Assembly (NCBI RefSeq): GCF_022664455.2
Contig: NZ_JAKRKC020000001.1
Location: forward strand, 1,741,001-1,805,000
Direction: 5' to 3'
DNA: 64,000 nt
Source: Actinomadura luzonensis
GTDB lineage: Bacteria > Actinomycetota > Actinomycetes > Streptosporangiales > Streptosporangiaceae
Numbering within the stretch: the first letter of the stretch is position 1; each line of letters starts with the position of its first letter. Made by a program: the position numbers and the translations under genes. This document shows positions 61,176 to 64,000 of the stretch, in pieces. Under the pieces are notes generated by a model, which made no database searches, was not told the DNA's origin, and saw only the letters and a list, made by a program, of their open reading frames with translations.

Positions 61176-64000
61176 TCAGAGGGTGATGGACCAGGAGTCG
61201 AGGTAGCCGGTGTCGCCGGCGTAGACGTCCTCGATGTCGAGCACCCAGGTGCCGGCCGCCTGCTGGCTGACCGGGACGGAGAACGTCCTGGTGCCGTACT
61301 GGGTGCAGGTGGTGCCGCCGTAGGCGTCCACGACGTACCAGGTGCCGTTCGGGCCGCGGAGCCAGATGTCGAGGTCCTCGGCGCAGGTGTGGCTGATCGT
61401 GATCGACACCCGGACCGGCGTGGTGGCCGTGCCGGTCAGCGTCGAGGCGATCGAGCTCTGGGTGTTGGCGTAGTCCTGGATGGGATAGTCGGTGTCGTTG
61501 GTGAGGGTCCGGCCGCCGGAGGTGCCCTGGACGGTCAGCGTGTACGTCGCCGTCCTGGTGCCCGTCTCGCCGGTGCCGGTGACCGTGACGGTGTAGGTGC
61601 CGGCGGGCGTGGTGGGCGCGGTGCTGAGCGTCATCGTGGAGGAGCCGCCGGAGGTCACCGAGGCCGGGTTGAAGGCGGCCGAGGCGCCGGTGGGCAGGCC
61701 GGTGGCGGACAGGTTCACGGTCTGGGCGGTGCCCGCCGTGGTGCTGGTGGCGATGGTGGCGGTGGCCGCCGAGCCGGCCTGGACGGTGCCGGAGGCCGGG
61801 CTGGCCGAGACGGAGAAGTCACGGGTGGGCGGGTTGCCGGTGCCGACGGCCTGCTTCCAGATCGCGTACATCGCCGCGTCCGCCGCCCGGTCCAGGATCG
61901 TGTCGTTGATGTTGGACGTGGTGTCGCACGAGGAGTGGTAGCAGGAGTCGTAGGCCCGCCCCGCCGTGCCGCCCCACTTGGCGGCCTGCGCGGAGGTCTT
62001 GGTCGCGCTGGCGCCGGCCGCGACGCCGGAGCTGGCGATGCCGGCGTTGCGGAAGGAGGCGTCGTCGGAGCGGTTGGCGCCCTCGGTGTTCTCCTCGGGC
62101 TGGAGGCTCAGCCGGTCGTAGAACTCCTTCAGGTACGCGGCCCCGGTGGTGGTGATGTTGTTGATGAAGTAGCCGCCGTTCGGCGAGCCGGTCATGTCGT
62201 AGTTGTAGTAGACCTTGATCTTCGCGCGGTCGGTGGCGCTCAGCGAGGCGACGTAGAACTCCGAGCCGTTGAGCCCCTGCTCCTCGTCCGTCCACCAGCC
62301 GAAGCGCACGTGCTTGGCCAGCGACGGGTTCTGCCGGGCGAGGGTGAGCGCGGCTTCGAGGAGGTTGGCCGAGCCGGAGCCGTTGTCGTTGATGCCGGGG
62401 CCGGCCGAGACGCTGTCGAGGTGCGCGCCGGACATGATGACCTGGTTCTCGTCGCCGCCCGGCCAGTCGGCGATCAGGTTCGGGCCCGCGCCGCTCGTGC
62501 AGTACGTCGTCGTGCAGCTCTGCCGAACGACGGTGTAGCCGGCCGCGCGCAGCTTGTCCTCCAGGTAGGTGACGGACTGCAGGTAGCCGTTGGTGGTGGA
62601 GCGGCGGGTGCCGCCGTTGGCGGTCGCGATCGACTGGAGCTGCGCCAGGTGCGTCTTGACGTTGGCGAGGCTCACGTCGGGCGGGTCGCCGCCGCCGGGG
62701 CCCTGCCCGACGGTGAGCGTGTAGGTGGCGGTGTGGGTGACGCTGCCCGTCCCGGTCACGGTGATCGGGTACGTGCCCTGCGCCGTGGCGGAGCCGGCCG
62801 ACAGCGTCAGCGTCGAGGAGCCGCCCGAGGTGACGGACGCCGGGCTGAAGCTCGCCGTGGTGCCGCTGGGCAGGCCGGAGGCGGTGAGGTTGACGGTCTG
62901 CGCGCTGCCCGAGGTGGTCTGGGTGCCGACCGAGACCGTGGCCTGCTGGCCGGGCGAGACGGTGCCGGACGACGGGGTCAGCGACAGCGAGAAGTCGTTG
63001 GTCGGAGTGCTGCCGCAGGCGGGCTCGCCGGAGGCGGCGGCCACGCTGACCGCGCTCCAGGCGGCCTTGGTGGTGTTGCACTCGGCGCTGTTCGCGCCGT
63101 ACAGCTCGATGGCGGCGGCGACGGAGGCGGCGCGGACGTTGGTGTAGCGCCACGTCGAGGTCTTGCGGCTGAGCGCGCCCAGGTAGATCTTTCCGGCCTT
63201 CTGGATGCCGACGCCGGTCACGGAAGATGGCCCGCCGGAGCAGATCGGGCTGGACGGCTTGCCGCCGCCGGGGTTGCTGCCCTCGGCCAGCAGGTAGAAC
63301 CAGTGGTTGAGGGGGCCGGCCGCGGCGTGCACCTCGGTGCTCGGGATGGAGGAGGAGTAGCAGTTGGGGTCGCCGAGCGCGGACGGGTTGTACATGTTGC
63401 GGATCGGGCCCTGGCCGACCAGGTCGACCTCCTCGCCGACCAGGTAGTCGGGCGGGTCCTGGGCGTGGTTGGCGTACGCCTCGGTGAGCGCGCCGAAGAT
63501 GTCGCCGGTGCCCTCGTTGATGCCGCCGTTCTCGTTGCCGGAGCCGGCGCCGCCCGGGGTGGTCTGGAAGATGGCGTGGCCGAACTCGTGCGCGACGACG
63601 TCGATGGGGGTCGCCTGCTGGGTGCCCGCCTGGTTGTGGCCGAAGTTCGTGTAGCTGCCGTTCCAGTAGGCGTTGACGTCGTTGAGGCCGACGCGGGCGG
63701 GGAAGCCGCGGCCGCTGCCGTTGATGCCGTTGCGGCCCAGCCAGTCGCGCAGCATGTCCCATTCGCGCTGCACGCCGTACAGGGCGTCCACGCAGGCGGT
63801 CTCCAGGTTGGTGCCGGAGCCGTTGCCCCAGGAGTCGTCGGTGCCGGTGTAGGCGCTGCCGCCCTGGCCGCCGCACTGGAGGCCGGGCCTGGTGCCGTCG
63901 GTCATCGCGTACGAGCTGCCCGAGCCGCTGGTCTGGATGGTGACCTGGCCGTAGTAGAAGCCGTTGCCGGTGCCTGCGCGGACCAGGTCGTAGGAGTCGG
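61176..64000 (-). CDS. Secreted two-peptidase protein: M4 + Ig-like + M28 + Ig-like + P domain (5' truncated)
   Basis: The frame is open to the right edge, giving at least 941 residues and no N-terminus. From the edge: thermolysin-like M4 with NGFYYGQVT, zinc motif HEFGHA, NEGTGDIFGAL (third ligand Glu) and AAGPLNHWFY (catalytic His); an Ig-like repeat (FSLSLTPSSGTVSPGQ); a full M28 aminopeptidase domain with GAHLDSV, NDNGSG, TDEEQGL, YNYDMTG and a late His in YHSSCD; a second Ig-like repeat; and a P domain (DLDIWLRGPNGTW, GYLDSWSITL). The first residues after the edge fit M4, so a propeptide and signal peptide probably lie outside. Both active sites look intact. Confidence 0.88.
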   Translation of the reverse strand, partial: DSYDLVRAGTGNGFYYGQVTIQTSGSGSSYAMTDGTRPGLQCGGQGGSAYTGTDDSWGNGSGTNLETACVDALYGVQREWDMLRDWLGRNGINGSGRGFPARVGLNDVNAYWNGSYTNFGHNQAGTQQATPIDVVAHEFGHAIFQTTPGGAGSGNENGGINEGTGDIFGALTEAYANHAQDPPDYLVGEEVDLVGQGPIRNMYNPSALGDPNCYSSSIPSTEVHAAAGPLNHWFYLLAEGSNPGGGKPSSPICSGGPSSVTGVGIQKAGKIYLGALSRKTSTWRYTNVRAASVAAAIELYGANSAECNTTKAAWSAVSVAAASGEPACGSTPTNDFSLSLTPSSGTVSPGQQATVSVGTQTTSGSAQTVNLTASGLPSGTTASFSPASVTSGGSSTLTLSAGSATAQGTYPITVTGTGSVTHTATYTLTVGQGPGGGDPPDVSLANVKTHLAQLQSIATANGGTRRSTTNGYLQSVTYLEDKLRAAGYTVVRQSCTTTYCTSGAGPNLIADWPGGDENQVIMSGAHLDSVSAGPGINDNGSGSANLLEAALTLARQNPSLAKHVRFGWWTDEEQGLNGSEFYVASLSATDRAKIKVYYNYDMTGSPNGGYFINNITTTGAAYLKEFYDRLSLQPEENTEGANRSDDASFRNAGIASSGVAAGASATKTSAQAAKWGGTAGRAYDSCYHSSCDTTSNINDTILDRAADAAMYAIWKQAVGTGNPPTRDFSVSASPASGTVQAGSAATATIATSTTAGTAQTVNLSATGLPTGASAAFNPASVTSGGSSTMTLSTAPTTPAGTYTVTVTGTGETGTRTATYTLTVQGTSGGRTLTNDTDYPIQDYANTQSSIASTLTGTATTPVRVSITISHTCAEDLDIWLRGPNGTWYVVDAYGGTTCTQYGTRTFSVPVSQQAAGTWVLDIEDVYAGDTGYLDSWSITL

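Overview
The window is high-GC actinobacterial chromosome. It has frequent GTG and a few TTG starts, dense gene packing with 4-nt ATGA/GTGA overlaps, and secreted GH5-CBM2, P-domain and BNR-type proteins. It also carries a 2-methylisoborneol operon, a DosR/DosS-like pair and a large LuxR-type (LAL) regulator. This gene mix suggests a soil filamentous actinomycete, possibly of the Streptosporangiales (Nonomuraea or Actinomadura type) or a Streptomyces relative; genus cannot be fixed from the sequence alone. I see no rRNA, tRNA, CRISPR array, insertion sequence or phage gene.

Layout. 1-3.8 kb: the 3' end of an HtrA-like protease, then a minus-strand operon for 2-methylisoborneol: a family 2B encapsulin shell with an inserted cyclic-nucleotide-binding domain, the terpene cyclase that is its known type of cargo, and GPP 2-C-methyltransferase. 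3.9-6.1 kb: a small stress operon led by an Hsp20 chaperone with a SigB-like promoter. 6.3-18 kb: mixed genes, including an alpha/beta-hydrolase-like protein without a serine nucleophile, a six-repeat propeller protein, an OmpR-type two-component system, a trypsin-like secreted protein whose nucleophile serine is Asp, an APH-family kinase with a parS-like sequence inside it, and a divergent FAD monooxygenase/P450 pair. 18-26.6 kb: a Liv-type ABC importer operon, divergent from a PucR/CdaR regulator and an acyl-CoA ligase.

26.6-36.6 kb is an oxygen/nitrate island. It holds narGHJI, a CopD-like membrane protein, a DosR/NarL-type regulator, a flavin-binding (PPOX-fold) protein and a DosS-like GAF-GAF kinase that keeps the heme-ligand histidine. 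DosR-like boxes lie before narG, the regulator and the PPOX gene, which makes the island a probable hypoxia regulon.

36.6-39.1 kb: a membrane M28 peptidase with an internal 39-bp tandem repeat. 39.2-47.8 kb is a carbohydrate locus: SDR, DapA-family aldolase and enolase-superfamily dehydratase on one strand, and IclR regulator, sugar ABC importer and a secreted BNR-4/F5-8C protein (polysaccharide-lyase-like) on the other. Together they could depolymerise, import and degrade an acidic polysaccharide. 48.7-51.3 kb: a TPR-AAA+ ATPase translationally coupled to a TPR membrane protein of unknown job. 51.4-52.9 kb: a GH5-CBM2 cellulase. 53-58.1 kb: a GntR/FCD regulon with a polar amino-acid ABC importer, DMT exporter, gamma-glutamylcyclotransferase-like protein and VOC protein, tied together by TGTATACA palindromes. 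58.2-61.1 kb: a LAL regulator with a rare TTA codon. 61.2-64 kb: a secreted protein, cut by the window edge, that carries both an M4 and an M28 metallopeptidase domain.
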